Positions 50,351 to 59,815 are shown, counted from the stretch's first letter. The stretch: DNA of 64,000 nt from Pseudoalteromonas shioyasakiensis (GCF_019134595.1 NZ_CP077770.1:1384001-1448000); one strand, 5' to 3'. Program-made: numbers and translations. Notes: generated from the sequence alone by a model not told the origin.

Positions 50351-51436
50351 ATGTCGAGTGTAGTTATTTATTGTCGCAGTGGTTTTGAAAATGATGCCGC
50401 TGCTGAAATTACTTTTCAAGCTGCTGAACAAGGCTTTGCTGGTTACGTAAAAACAAAACCAAATACGGGTATTGTTGTTTACGAATGTTTTGATGCAAGC
50501 CACGGTGAAGAAATCATCAAAAAAGTCGATTTCAAAAATATGGTTTTTGCTCGCCAATGGTTTACTGGCACCTTAGTCGATAACATGCCACTTGAAGACC
50601 GCGTAAGTGCCATTGTTGATGCTGCCGCTGAGTTTCCTGAATGTGGTGACCTACGCGCAGAAACGCCAGACACCAACGAAGGTAAAGAGCTGAGTAAGTT
50701 CTGCAAAAAGATTTCGACGCCACTGAAAAAGTCACTTGAAAAACGCTCGAAGGTAACACGTGAAATTGCTGAGAAAAAGCCCGTTATGCATGTGTTATTT
50801 TTAGCAAACGACAGTGCTTATGTTGGCTACTCATATACATTTAATAATTCGCCATTCTTTATGGGCATTCCGCGTTTACGTATGCCTAATGATGCGCCAA
50901 GCCGCTCAACGTTAAAACTCGATGAAGCTTTTAACGTATTTATTCCACCTCATGAAGCTGAAGAGCGTATGCAACCTGGCATGCGAGGGGTTGATTTAGG
51001 TGCTTGCCCAGGTGGTTGGACTTATCAATTGGTGCGCCGTGGAATGTTTGTAAGCGCAATCGATAATGGCCCTATGAATGATGACTTGATGGAAACTGGC
51101 CAGGTAAAACACTTTAGAGTCGATGGTTTTAAATACCGCCCTGAAAAGCGCAATATTCAATGGTTAGTGTGTGACATGGTAGAAAAGCCGGCTAAAGTGA
51201 CCAATCTAATGATAGATTGGGCGGTGAACGCTTACGCAAAAGAGCTTATTTTTAATCTTAAATTACCGATGAAAAAACGTTTTGATAGCGTTTACGAGTG
51301 TTTAAAAATGATTAAAGAAGAGCTTGAAAAGTATGGTGTAAGTTACGAATTACAAGCCAAACATTTATATCATGACCGTGAAGAAGTCACCGTACATTTA
51401 AATGTAACTAAGGTGCCACAGAGCCTTTACAGTTAA
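50351..51436 (+). CDS. rlmM: 23S rRNA 2'-O-ribose C2498 methyltransferase RlmM
   Basis: RlmM methylates C2498 in the peptidyl transferase centre. The 361-residue protein has an N-terminal THUMP-like region and a Rossmann methyltransferase domain with the SAM motif GVDLGACPGGWTYQL and WLVCDMVEKPAKV. The conserved block HVLFLANDSAYVGYS precedes it. It is the last gene of the gcvA cluster. Confidence 0.95.
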   Translation: MSSVVIYCRSGFENDAAAEITFQAAEQGFAGYVKTKPNTGIVVYECFDASHGEEIIKKVDFKNMVFARQWFTGTLVDNMPLEDRVSAIVDAAAEFPECGDLRAETPDTNEGKELSKFCKKISTPLKKSLEKRSKVTREIAEKKPVMHVLFLANDSAYVGYSYTFNNSPFFMGIPRLRMPNDAPSRSTLKLDEAFNVFIPPHEAEERMQPGMRGVDLGACPGGWTYQLVRRGMFVSAIDNGPMNDDLMETGQVKHFRVDGFKYRPEKRNIQWLVCDMVEKPAKVTNLMIDWAVNAYAKELIFNLKLPMKKRFDSVYECLKMIKEELEKYGVSYELQAKHLYHDREEVTVHLNVTKVPQSLYS

Positions 51437-51452
51437 TATTAATTTGAAATTA

Positions 51453-51486
51453 AAAAAGGCCAATCGCAATTCGATTGGCCTTTTTT
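51453..51486. terminator. Bidirectional terminator between rlmM and cysZ
   Basis: GGCCAATCG and CGATTGGCC pair around a 5-base loop, with A and T runs on both sides, between convergent genes. Confidence 0.85.
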
Positions 51487-51514
51487 ATTTGAAATCAGCT
51501 TAAGGTGGTTAAAG

Positions 51515-52243
51515 TTATGAGCGGTATTTACTGCGGTAATTTTCAACCCATAACCGGGTTCCACCACATACAGCAACCGGCATAACAATAAGGTTTACAA
51601 TGGGGATTGCTGTTAATAGCATCACTGCTAAACCAAAGCCATATGATAATGTTTGCTTTTGCTTTAAGTCATTTTTCATGGCATTAAAACTAATTTTATG
51701 GTTATCAAACGCATAGTCTTCGTATTGGATAGCATACATCCAACAGGTGAATAGCACCCATAAAACTTGCCCGATCACAGGTAAAATCCACAATAAGATA
51801 AAAAAGCCTATGGCACGCGGCAGGTAATAGCACAGTTTTGTCCACTCTCGGCCGAGCATACGTGGCACATCTTTCATTGTATCGAAAAGACTATCGTCAT
51901 TAATTTTTTGCCCAGTTAAGTAAAGCTCGACTTTTTCACTGAGTAGGCCGTTGAATGGGGCAGCTATAAAATTAGTGATAACTGTGAAGAGCATGCTGTA
52001 ACTAAATAAAATCACCAGCACGGCAATCGGCCACATTAGCCATTCGAGCCAGCTAAGCCATTCGGGTAATAACGAGTTCATGTAAGCGAAGCCATCAGTA
52101 AGCCAGCCATATAAAAAGAACAGCGAACTACCAAAAAGCAGGATATTGATTAATAAAGGAATAAGTACAAAACGTTTCAACCCTTTTTGGCTAATTAACT
52201 TAAAGCCAGAAAAGAAGTATTCCATACCTTGAGTGAACTGCAC
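51515..52243 (-). CDS. cysZ: Sulfate transporter CysZ (EI24/CysZ family)
   Basis: A 242-residue inner-membrane protein with the CysZ start GMEYFFSGFKLISQKGLKRF and four to six hydrophobic segments, including the re-entrant-type helices near NFIAAPFNGLLSEKVE. CysZ imports sulfate for cysteine synthesis in E. coli. No cys gene lies next to it here, and the family is broad, so the transport role is inferred from similarity. The RAYT segment begins about 95 bases upstream of its start. Confidence 0.87.
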   Translation of the reverse strand: MQFTQGMEYFFSGFKLISQKGLKRFVLIPLLINILLFGSSLFFLYGWLTDGFAYMNSLLPEWLSWLEWLMWPIAVLVILFSYSMLFTVITNFIAAPFNGLLSEKVELYLTGQKINDDSLFDTMKDVPRMLGREWTKLCYYLPRAIGFFILLWILPVIGQVLWVLFTCWMYAIQYEDYAFDNHKISFNAMKNDLKQKQTLSYGFGLAVMLLTAIPIVNLIVMPVAVCGGTRLWVENYRSKYRS

Positions 52244-52338
52244 GAGAAAACCTCATCTTTTTTCTTGTTGTTTGCAGTATATGGTTTTAACGATATTTGA
52301 ACAGCTTTTTTCCGTAACAAAGTGTTTAATTCTTTACA

Positions 52339-52405
52339 TGGACAGTCACTTTTAGCTCAACCTTCAGCTGTAATCAAGAGGAAGAAATTTAAATGGACAG
52401 TCACT
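52339..52405. repeat. RAYT-associated repeats, left pair (inverted orientation)
   Basis: Two direct copies of TGGACAGTCACT at 52339-52350 and 52394-52405 start exactly 55 bases apart. Read on the minus strand the second is AGTGACTGTCCATTTAAA, the same 18-bp sequence found with one change at the right end of the segment (54997-55014). They lie 90-145 bases upstream of the transposase start. Confidence 0.85.
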
Positions 52406-52494
52406 ACATTTAAGAGCTCTTGCAGCACAAAAGTTTTTGTCTACACTTTAAATACAGCTAATGTATTTCAAATTATCAGTTCAAGGAGTGGACG

Positions 52495-53472
52495 ATGGCT
52501 TTAGCAAGGAAGCGGCAAATCTGTTTGTCGAACACCAAGTATTATCACTGCGTATCCCGTTGTGTTAGGCGTGCCTACCTTTGTGGAGAAGACGCACTCA
52601 CAGGTAAATCATATGAACACCGTCGAGGGTGGGTTGAAGAGCGTCTGTTTTTTCTTGCAAAAATATTTTGCGTTGATGTATGTGCTTATGCGGTGATGAG
52701 CAATCATACACATCTTGTGCTTTATGTTGATGATAAAAAAGCAAATAGGTTATCGGATAAAGCCATTCTTTTACGCTGGTTTAAGCTCAGTAAAGCAACG
52801 GCTTTAGGTCAAAAGTTTCTCTGTGGTGAGCCGCTAAGTGATGGTCAGCAAGCCTTCTTAAATAAAGAGGTTGCAGAATATAGGGCGCGCCTTTCGAGCA
52901 TTAGTTGGTTCATGCGAATGCTTAATGAATATATAGCCAGGCGCGCGAATAAAGAAGACGAGTGTACAGGTCACTTTTGGGAAGGGCGATTTAAGAGCCA
53001 AGCATTGCTTGATGAATCAGCACTTTTGGCGTGTATGGCCTATGTTGATTTAAACCCTGTTCGTGCTAAAGCTGCGAGCACGCCTGAGCAATCGGACTAT
53101 ACCAGTTTTAAAAAGCGATGCCAGAGCGCGAAGGAGTCAAAGCAACCTAAGTTACTAGCTCGTTTTATTGGTGGTATGAGTAAGTATAAATCAAAGGGAA
53201 TACCTTTTGAGTTAAAGTCATACCTATTATTAGTGGAGCAAACTGGTCGCTGTATCAGCGCGGATAAGCCCGGATATATAGAGCATAATTTACCTCCTAT
53301 TCTTGAAAGGCTGAATTTCGAAACGGAAAAATGGTTAACACTAACAACTCAATTTGAAAACTTATTTCATGGAGCCGCAGGCCGAGTTGGTGCTATTGAA
53401 AGTTACTGCAGTAAAACTGCGCGCAGGCGACGAAGTAACTGTACTAATAGTCGATTATTGTTTGCTAGCTAA
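52495..53472 (+). CDS. REP-associated tyrosine transposase (RAYT, IS200-like Y1 family)
   Basis: A 325-residue HUH-type single-strand transposase related to IS200/IS605 TnpA. The HUH histidine pair is in AVMSNHTHLVLYV and the catalytic tyrosine in CMAYVDLNPVRA. Other RAYT signatures are CVSRCVRRAYLCG near the start and CTGHFWEGRFKSQAL. RAYTs are usually single-copy genes whose relatives mobilise REP/REPIN repeats. Inverted copies of one repeat flank this gene, which fits. It has an AAGGAG ribosome binding site at 52483-52488. The ORF is intact. The C-terminus is basic (KTARRRRSN) and may bind nucleic acid. Confidence 0.92.
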   Translation: MALARKRQICLSNTKYYHCVSRCVRRAYLCGEDALTGKSYEHRRGWVEERLFFLAKIFCVDVCAYAVMSNHTHLVLYVDDKKANRLSDKAILLRWFKLSKATALGQKFLCGEPLSDGQQAFLNKEVAEYRARLSSISWFMRMLNEYIARRANKEDECTGHFWEGRFKSQALLDESALLACMAYVDLNPVRAKAASTPEQSDYTSFKKRCQSAKESKQPKLLARFIGGMSKYKSKGIPFELKSYLLLVEQTGRCISADKPGYIEHNLPPILERLNFETEKWLTLTTQFENLFHGAAGRVGAIESYCSKTARRRRSNCTNSRLLFAS

Positions 53473-53937
53473 TTTCTATGTGATTTTTTAAGGTGGATTT
53501 AGGTTCACCGCTTTGGTATGTCTGAATGTCTCATACATATTGAAATATGTCCTAAAACTTAAGAATAAATGAGTGCTTTATAAATAAGCGGTTCTGCAAA
53601 GTCATTGCAACTGAAACTAAGATGAACTTCATTTCAACTCTAAGGCTTTTATTTTTAAGTGCCTGTCCTTTTAGTTACCTTTAAAATTAAAAAGTGACTG
53701 TCTTTGTAAAAGTTGTCAGTAGAAAGCATTAATCCTCAATAGGGTGGTGTAGGTTGGACTTTAATTTTTATCAACTGGGCGTTTTTTCAGTTACATAGCG
53801 TTGAACTAAGCGATACTATGGCGGTCTGAACAGTACCTATAAAAATGAATATTGAAAACAACAGTAGAGGATCAGACTAATATCCGATATCATTGTTAAC
53901 ATCATTAACAAAACCGACATATAAAAATGGGAGTTTT
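53473..53937. other. Non-coding spacer with RAYT repeats between transposase and GNAT genes
   Basis: About 465 AT-rich bases without a credible gene. It carries two repeat copies, AGTGCCTGTCC at 53658-53668 and AGTGACTGTCT (last base changed) at 53693-53703. The GNAT promoter should be in the last 200 bases. I see no hairpin with a T run after the transposase. Confidence 0.6.
53658..53703. repeat. RAYT-associated repeats, middle pair
   Basis: AGTGCCTGTCC (53658-53668) and AGTGACTGTCT (53693-53703) are direct copies 35 bases apart, in the orientation opposite to the left pair. The flanking bases are less conserved than in the outer copies. Confidence 0.75.
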
Positions 53938-54399
53938 ATGCAGTTAGTCGATTTAAATCCACATGATCCTGAAGTAGTAAACGTGTTTTCTGATATAGAC
54001 CGACTCATAAACTCATTATACCCTGTCGCTACCGCCCAATCTTTAAGTGTTGAAGAGTTAGCTGAGCCTAATGTTTATGCTATAGGCTTAAAAAATGAAG
54101 ATGGTATCGTTGCATGTGGCGCAATCGTGATGCAAGAAGGCAACCCTCCATACGGTGAAATCCGCCGGCTATATGTAAAACCCAGCTACCGTGGTAAGGG
54201 TTTATCACGTCGAATTATGCAAATCTTATTGCATCAAGCAGGTGAGCAACTAATTCCGCTAATTCGGTTAGAAACAGGGCCTAAGCAAACAGAATCAATC
54301 AGTCTATACGAAAACTTAGGTTTCAATCGTTGTGGCCCGTTTGGGAATTACAGCGAAAATCCACAAAGCTTATTTATGGAGTTAGGGCTTAACCAGTAA
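53938..54399 (+). CDS. GNAT family N-acetyltransferase
   Basis: A 153-residue acetyltransferase with the acetyl-CoA loop in EIRRLYVKPSYRGKGLSRRI (R-G-K-G-L) and the C-terminal motif ESISLYENLGFNRCGPFGNY. These are GNAT motifs A and B; the substrate cannot be assigned, although the sequence resembles the many small 'ElaA/PhnO-like' amine or amino-acid acetyltransferases. The frame opens earlier, but the ATG at 53938 has GGGAG four bases upstream and starts the conserved sequence MQLVDLNPHD. It lies inside the repeat-bracketed segment, so it may be cargo. Confidence 0.85.
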   Translation: MQLVDLNPHDPEVVNVFSDIDRLINSLYPVATAQSLSVEELAEPNVYAIGLKNEDGIVACGAIVMQEGNPPYGEIRRLYVKPSYRGKGLSRRIMQILLHQAGEQLIPLIRLETGPKQTESISLYENLGFNRCGPFGNYSENPQSLFMELGLNQ

Positions 54400-54460
54400 T
54401 TGAAGTGTTAAGCCATGTTTTACTGAGGACATCTTAATTTATAAATATTCCTTACAAATC

Positions 54461-54907
54461 ATGTGCTTTACTATGGTTTTGTTGATAGCTTCTTGCGGTG
54501 ATAAACCGCAGCTATCTAATTTTACTCAAAATAAGCAACCAGACCTTACTATTGATGCCACTCAGTTCTATTTAAACTCATGTCACTCCCTCACTGGTGT
54601 CTTCAATCATAATGGCAGCATAAAAACAAAAGTAATTCTTACATTTCCCACTCGTCCTTTAAGTGTTTGCAATAATAAGCAATCACAACTGAATTTTGAT
54701 GGTATTTATCTTACTGTAAAAATATGTCGCACCTCTTTTGGCGCTGGTGGTTGTGGGGTTGAAAAGTATCGCACAAAAGATTTCGATAACTGGCAAGAGT
54801 ACATTGGTATAACGTGGCATGACAATGAGCAATATGAAGCATGGAGGTGCTTAGGGTCAAGCTCTTCTAAAGCTGATGAAATCACAAAAGTAGTGCCTGT
54901 CCACTGA
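54461..54907 (+). CDS. Small cysteine-containing lipoprotein of unknown function
   Basis: I do not recognise this protein. From the ATG it is 148 residues and starts with a hydrophobic stretch and a lipobox-like LLIASCG. The ATG gives a very short signal without a positive charge. An ATT eight codons upstream (54437), with GAGG eight bases before it, would add IYKYSLQI and make a better signal peptide, so a non-ATG start is possible. Six or so cysteines follow (NSCHSL, VCNNK, KICRTSFGAGGCGVEK, AWRCLG), suggesting disulfides in the periplasm. The last codons and the stop lie within a RAYT-associated repeat (AGTGCCTGTCC at 54892-54902), so the native C-terminus may be altered. Confidence 0.6.
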   Translation: MCFTMVLLIASCGDKPQLSNFTQNKQPDLTIDATQFYLNSCHSLTGVFNHNGSIKTKVILTFPTRPLSVCNNKQSQLNFDGIYLTVKICRTSFGAGGCGVEKYRTKDFDNWQEYIGITWHDNEQYEAWRCLGSSSSKADEITKVVPVH

Positions 54908-55014
54908 AATGAAAATAGAGTTCACTAACATATATCTGTACAGTGACTGTCCTTTATAAATTCTCAGTCCTTTATAAATTCTCATTTGCCATATTGAGTG
55001 CCTGTCCATTTAAA
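54892..55014. repeat. RAYT-associated repeats, right triplet
   Basis: Three direct copies lie here: AGTGCCTGTCC at 54892-54902, AGTGACTGTCC at 54942-54952 and AGTGCCTGTCCATTTAAA at 54997-55014. The last two start 55 bases apart, the same distance as in the left pair. They point in the opposite direction to the left pair, so the segment 52339-55014 is bounded by inverted copies. A perfect 18-bp tandem duplication (GTCCTTTATAAATTCTCA at 54949-54966 and 54967-54984) lies within. Confidence 0.85.
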
Positions 55015-55099
55015 AGAGTTTTTTAAATCCTAATTACAATGGGTGTCTATAAATTTGTTTTTCACATCAAAAATCACTCGTTACGAGTAAAAATTCTTG

Positions 55100-55129
55100 T
55101 TGGACTTGAATCACTATTTTTCTTTTAAT
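55100..55129 (+). promoter_or_regulatory. Candidate speA promoter
   Basis: TTGGAC (55100-55105) and TTTAAT (55124-55129) are 18 bases apart, with a GCGCGG discriminator after. It lies about 50 bases upstream of the speA ATG, just outside the repeat array. Confidence 0.45.
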
Positions 55130-55184
55130 GCGCGGCAACAACCCTTGCCGATTTCGGCACTACTAAAATAAAAGAGAAAGATAG

Positions 55185-57098
55185 ATGAAAGAAACAACAT
55201 CACTAGAACAAGCTCGCACGAGTTACAATGTTCGTCATTGGAGCCAAGGTTTCTTTGGTATTAATGATCAAGGTGATGTGTATGTTGCGCCAAAGGCCCA
55301 TGCCCCAGAGCAAACCATTGCACTAATCGATATCGCACAGCAGTTACAAGATAAAGGCTTAAGCTTGCCTGCGTTGGTTCGTTTTCCACAAATTTTACAT
55401 CATCGTGTACATAGCTTATGTCAGGCATTTAACACGGCGATTGAAAATTATGGTTACCCGAAAGACTATTTGCTTGTTTACCCAATTAAAGTAAACCAAC
55501 AGCGTGAAGTTGTTGAAGAAATTGTTGCAAGCCAAGCTGATATTGAAAAGAAACAATTGGGCCTAGAAGCGGGCAGTAAACCTGAGCTATTAACTGTATT
55601 AGCAATGGCTGAAAAAACCAGTGCTGTCATTGTGTGTAATGGCTACAAAGACCAAGAATACATTCGTTTAGCACTGATTGGCGAAAAGCTAGGTCACAAG
55701 GTTTACATTGTTCTTGAAAAACTGTCTGAGTTAGACATGGTGCTTAGCCAAGCAAAAGAATTAAACGTAAAGCCGCGTATTGGTATTCGCGTACGTTTAG
55801 CGTCGCAAGGTAAGGGCAAGTGGCAAGCAAGTGGTGGCGAAAAATCAAAATTTGGTTTGTCGGCATCGCAAGTACTCAGTGTGGTTAATCGTCTTAAAGC
55901 GTCTGATCAACTTGATCTGATCCAACTTGTACACTTTCACTTAGGCTCGCAAATGGCAAACATCCGCGATGTTCGCTTAGGGGTGAGTGAAGCTGCGCGT
56001 TTTTACTGTGAGTTACGCAAGTTAGGTGCACAAATTGATTGCTTAGATGTGGGTGGCGGTTTAGCGGTAGATTACGACGGTACACGCAGCCAGTCTCATA
56101 ACTCAATGAACTACAGCCTAAGTGAATACGCTAATAACATTGTATACACCATTGGTGATACCTGTAAGTTATATGAGCAGCCAATGCCGCGCATTATTTC
56201 TGAATCAGGTCGTGCGTTAACAGCGCACCATGCTGTATTGATCTCGAATGTTATTGGCACCGAAAGCTATGTACCAGAAGACATTCAAGCGCCAGCCGCT
56301 GATGCACCACTATTATTAAAAAACATGTGGACATCATGGCAACAGTTAAGTGATGACAATGACGACCGTGCATTAATTGAAATTTATCATGATAGCCAAG
56401 GCGATTTAGCCGAAGCACATAATCAATTTGCACTTGGTTTATTAGATTTAACAGAGCGAGCATGGGCGGAGCAAGTTAACTTACGTGTCTGTTATGAACT
56501 TAACAAACACATGGATAACAAAAACCGTTTTCATCGCCCGATTATTGATGAATTAAATGCGCGTTTAGCAGATAAGTTTTTTGTGAACTTTTCATTATTC
56601 CAGTCATTACCGGATGCATGGGGTATTGACCAAGTGTTTCCTGTTCTACCATTAAGTGGTTTAACAGAAGCACCACAAAAACGCGCCGTGTTACTTGATA
56701 TTACCTGTGATTCAGACGGTGCTATGGAGCACTATGTAGACGGTCAAGGTATTGAAAGCACATTACCTGTGCCAGCATTTAGCGAAGAAAAACCTTATTT
56801 AATGGGCTTTTTCTTAGTGGGTGCTTATCAGGAGATTTTAGGTGATATGCACAACTTATTTGGCGACACACACAGTGCAATTATAAAAATGGATGAGCAA
56901 GGTCAGGCGCAAATCACTGAAGTTAACGAAGGTGATACCGTTGCAGACATGATGCGTTACGTACATTTAGATGTAGAAAGCTTCCAGCAATCTTACGCCC
57001 AGCTGGTGGCAGCTAAATTGCCAGAAACTGAGCAGCAAAGCGTATTAGATGAGCTGCAAACTGGCTTAAATGGTTACACTTATTTAGAAGAGTTATAA
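55185..57098 (+). CDS. speA: Biosynthetic arginine decarboxylase
   Basis: SpeA converts arginine to agmatine with pyridoxal phosphate. The 637-residue protein is the long fold-III form, with the PLP lysine in [14 protein letters not shown] (Lys102). Other family blocks are [36 protein letters not shown] and [13 protein letters not shown]. It starts 87 bases past the last RAYT repeat and is followed 3 bases later by speB, completing the agmatine route to putrescine. Confidence 0.96.
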   Translation: MKETTSLEQARTSYNVRHWSQGFFGINDQGDVYVAPKAHAPEQTIALIDIAQQLQDKGLSLPALVRFPQILHHRVHSLCQAFNTAIENYGYPKDYLLVYPIKVNQQREVVEEIVASQADIEKKQLGLEAGSKPELLTVLAMAEKTSAVIVCNGYKDQEYIRLALIGEKLGHKVYIVLEKLSELDMVLSQAKELNVKPRIGIRVRLASQGKGKWQASGGEKSKFGLSASQVLSVVNRLKASDQLDLIQLVHFHLGSQMANIRDVRLGVSEAARFYCELRKLGAQIDCLDVGGGLAVDYDGTRSQSHNSMNYSLSEYANNIVYTIGDTCKLYEQPMPRIISESGRALTAHHAVLISNVIGTESYVPEDIQAPAADAPLLLKNMWTSWQQLSDDNDDRALIEIYHDSQGDLAEAHNQFALGLLDLTERAWAEQVNLRVCYELNKHMDNKNRFHRPIIDELNARLADKFFVNFSLFQSLPDAWGIDQVFPVLPLSGLTEAPQKRAVLLDITCDSDGAMEHYVDGQGIESTLPVPAFSEEKPYLMGFFLVGAYQEILGDMHNLFGDTHSAIIKMDEQGQAQITEVNEGDTVADMMRYVHLDVESFQQSYAQLVAAKLPETEQQSVLDELQTGLNGYTYLEEL

Positions 57099-57101
57099 GC
57101 A

Positions 57102-58025
57102 ATGTCGACATTGTTTGACCACACAGATCATTCACTGTATTCAAACGGCATGACGTTTTTACGTCAGCCGATGGTGCAGAACATCACCGCAATCGATGCC
57201 GATGTAGTGGTGTTAGGTCTACCATTTGATTTGGCGACCTCAGGTCGCCCTGGTGCACGTTTAGGCCCTGACGCAATTCGTCGTGCCTCAGTGCACCTCG
57301 CATGGGAAGAAACCAAGTACCCGTGGACGTTTCCGTTGTTTGAGCGTTTAAAATTAGCTGATGCGGGTGATTTTACTTACCCAGTAGGCGACCCAGAATA
57401 TTTTACCGCGCAGTTAGAATTAGCGGCTGAGCAAATTCTTCGCCAGGGTAAAACATTATTAGGTTTAGGTGGCGACCACTTTGTGACTTTGCCGCTACTG
57501 CGTGCCCATGCTAAGCAACACGGTAAAATGGCATTAGTTCATTTTGATGCCCACACAGATACTTACAGCAATGGCTCTCGCTATGATCACGGCACCATGT
57601 TTTATCATGCGCCGATGGAAGGGCTTATTGATGTTGATCACAGTATTCAAATTGGTATTCGTACTGATTTTGATCAAAGCAAACATGAGTTTGCGGTGAT
57701 TGATGCAATGGCAGCCAATGATTTGCCAGCGCAAGATATCGCAGAGCAAATTAAAGCACGTGTCGGTGACTTACCAGTGTATCTAACCTTTGATATTGAC
57801 TGCCTTGATCCAGCTTTTGCTCCAGGGACAGGCACCCCAGTGTGTGGTGGCTTAACCAGCGATAAAGTACTTAAAGTACTTCGTGCATTGAAAGGCATTA
57901 ATATGGTCGGTATGGATGTAGTTGAAGTATCACCATCCTATGACCAAAGCGAACTAACAGCGATTGCTGCAGCGACCATTGCCAATGAGTTATTACACTT
58001 ATGGGCTTTGAAGCATAAATACTAA
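57102..58025 (+). CDS. speB: Agmatinase
   Basis: SpeB hydrolyses agmatine to putrescine and urea with two manganese ions. The 307-residue ureohydrolase has the metal ligands in [21 protein letters not shown] and [18 protein letters not shown]. It sits directly after speA; the ribosome binding site lies within the end of speA. Confidence 0.95.
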   Translation: MSTLFDHTDHSLYSNGMTFLRQPMVQNITAIDADVVVLGLPFDLATSGRPGARLGPDAIRRASVHLAWEETKYPWTFPLFERLKLADAGDFTYPVGDPEYFTAQLELAAEQILRQGKTLLGLGGDHFVTLPLLRAHAKQHGKMALVHFDAHTDTYSNGSRYDHGTMFYHAPMEGLIDVDHSIQIGIRTDFDQSKHEFAVIDAMAANDLPAQDIAEQIKARVGDLPVYLTFDIDCLDPAFAPGTGTPVCGGLTSDKVLKVLRALKGINMVGMDVVEVSPSYDQSELTAIAAATIANELLHLWALKHKY

Positions 58026-58036
58026 ATGAGAGAGAC

Positions 58037-58064
58037 AAAGAGCGCCATTAGGCGCTCTTTTTTT
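58037..58064. terminator. Bidirectional terminator between speB and mltD
   Basis: AAAGAGCGCC-ATTA-GGCGCTCTTT is a perfect 10-bp stem followed by T on the plus strand, between convergent genes. Confidence 0.87.
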
Positions 58065-58081
58065 GATATTAGATGAAGCAA

Positions 58082-59668
58082 TTAAGCACTTCTTACATCA
58101 ACCTTTAACTTCAGTTTTTGCCCCGGTTGAATGTATTTTTGCCCAGCTAATGAATTCCATTTAATAATATCTTCTACAGACACATTAAACTTAGCAGCAA
58201 TGCGTGCTAATGAATCACCACGACGGACTTTATAAGTAATGGTGCGCTCTTTGATTTGAGTAGCAGCCAGTTGCGACTTTTCTTCTTTATATACAGTTAG
58301 CTTTTGACCAACACGCAGTACAGCGTCTTTTTTCAGTTTATTCCATGTTGCAAGTTCAGCTATGGTCACATCGTACTCACGGCTGATATCCCACAGTGTA
58401 TCGCCACTGGACACTTTATGGCTTAGCTTTTTACGTGTTGCTTTATTAGCCGCCATACGAACTGATTTTGGTAAATGCTGGCTATTAATCTCACCATCGC
58501 TCAGTGGCACAAGTAATTGCTGACCAACACGAATAGTATTCGATGAAAGCTTATTCAGGGTTTTAATCGCGTTTGTGCTTGTCGAAAACTTCTTCGCAAT
58601 CACCGATAAACTGTCACCGCGTGCAACAACATATTGCTGCCAGCGTAGGCGGTCTTTTTGCTCTGTTTTAGCTAGCTTGTCAGTAAACGCTTCAACTTTA
58701 TCAGACGGTAATAATAAAAAGTGTGGGCCATTTGGATCCGTCGCCCAGCGATTAAAACCAGGGTTCAAACGGTAAAGCTCTGTTAAGCTAATACCTGCCA
58801 TGTCAGCGGCAAGTGCTAAGTCAATTTGGCTACCTACATTAACTGCTTCAACGACTTGAGCATTAATAATTGGTTGCCACTTAACACCAAATTCGTCACT
58901 GCGTTTTACTAGATCAGACAGCGCTAACAGCTTAGGTACGTAGGCAGTGGTCTCTCTTGGTAAATCAAGTGACCAAAAATCCGTTGGTAAATGCTTTTTA
59001 CGGTTCTTCTTAATGGCACGCAGTAAACGGCCTTCACCTGAGTTATAGGCTGCAATGGCATTTAGCCAATCGCCTTCTAAGGTTTTGTGTAAATATGATA
59101 AGTAATCTAGCGCTGCACGGGTCGATTGCACAATGTCACGACGGCCGTCATACCACCAGTTTTGTTTTAAATCGAAACGTTCGCCTGTTTGTGGCATAAA
59201 TTGCCAGATACCAGAAGCACTGCGATGTGAATAACCAAATGGGTCAAACGCACTTTCTACAATAGGTAAAAGCGCGATTTCGATTGGCATTTGACGCTTT
59301 TCGACTTCTTCTACAATAAAGTATAGGTATGGCTCAGCGCGCTTAGAGATACGATCTAAATAGGCCTGATGACGTGCATAATAGTTACGCTCAGCAACAA
59401 CTGGGCGGTTTTGTGGCACATCAATCGAAAGCTGATAACGAATACGTTCCCATACATCATCAAATACAGGAGGCGGCTCATCAATATCGGTTAATTGTTG
59501 ATATTGAGCGTTGATCATCAATGCATCATTGATGTCGCTCGGACTTGCGCCGTCTAATTGTTGTTCAACATTATTGTTGGCAACATCTGTACTTGCTGAA
59601 TCAGAAGCTGTTAATTGACAGCCACTTAAAATCAGCGCAAGTGATAAAACTAAAGGAGACTTATACAT
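58082..59668 (-). CDS. mltD: Membrane-bound lytic murein transglycosylase D
   Basis: An outer-membrane lipoprotein that cleaves glycan strands. The 528-residue protein has the lipobox LSGC (Cys17), an SLT domain with the catalytic glutamate in PIVESAFDPFGYSHRSASG and WQFMPQTG, and three LysM repeats in the C-terminal half. The LysM repeats start at VARGDSLSVIAKKFS, VSSGDTLWDISREYD and VRRGDSLARIAAKFN. E. coli MltD has two. It follows gloB on the same strand, the same pair as in E. coli. Confidence 0.95.
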   Translation of the reverse strand: MYKSPLVLSLALILSGCQLTASDSASTDVANNNVEQQLDGASPSDINDALMINAQYQQLTDIDEPPPVFDDVWERIRYQLSIDVPQNRPVVAERNYYARHQAYLDRISKRAEPYLYFIVEEVEKRQMPIEIALLPIVESAFDPFGYSHRSASGIWQFMPQTGERFDLKQNWWYDGRRDIVQSTRAALDYLSYLHKTLEGDWLNAIAAYNSGEGRLLRAIKKNRKKHLPTDFWSLDLPRETTAYVPKLLALSDLVKRSDEFGVKWQPIINAQVVEAVNVGSQIDLALAADMAGISLTELYRLNPGFNRWATDPNGPHFLLLPSDKVEAFTDKLAKTEQKDRLRWQQYVVARGDSLSVIAKKFSTSTNAIKTLNKLSSNTIRVGQQLLVPLSDGEINSQHLPKSVRMAANKATRKKLSHKVSSGDTLWDISREYDVTIAELATWNKLKKDAVLRVGQKLTVYKEEKSQLAATQIKERTITYKVRRGDSLARIAAKFNVSVEDIIKWNSLAGQKYIQPGQKLKLKVDVRSA

Positions 59669-59815
59669 ATATACCCATACATCAGGTAAAAAAACTCGGC
59701 GAATATTACCTGCTCTGAGAACATATTGCCACTTTATGACCAGTTTATGTCAGCTTATTATTGCAAGATGCTGATCTAAATATACAAAATTGTAACTACC
59801 GGCGTTTAAGTTTTT

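Noticed and set aside
55015..55184. Riboswitch or attenuator before speA (GCGGCAACAACCCTTGCCG region)
   Set aside because: A weak stem is possible (GGCAA with TTGCC), but no known polyamine or arginine riboswitch pattern or terminator is visible.
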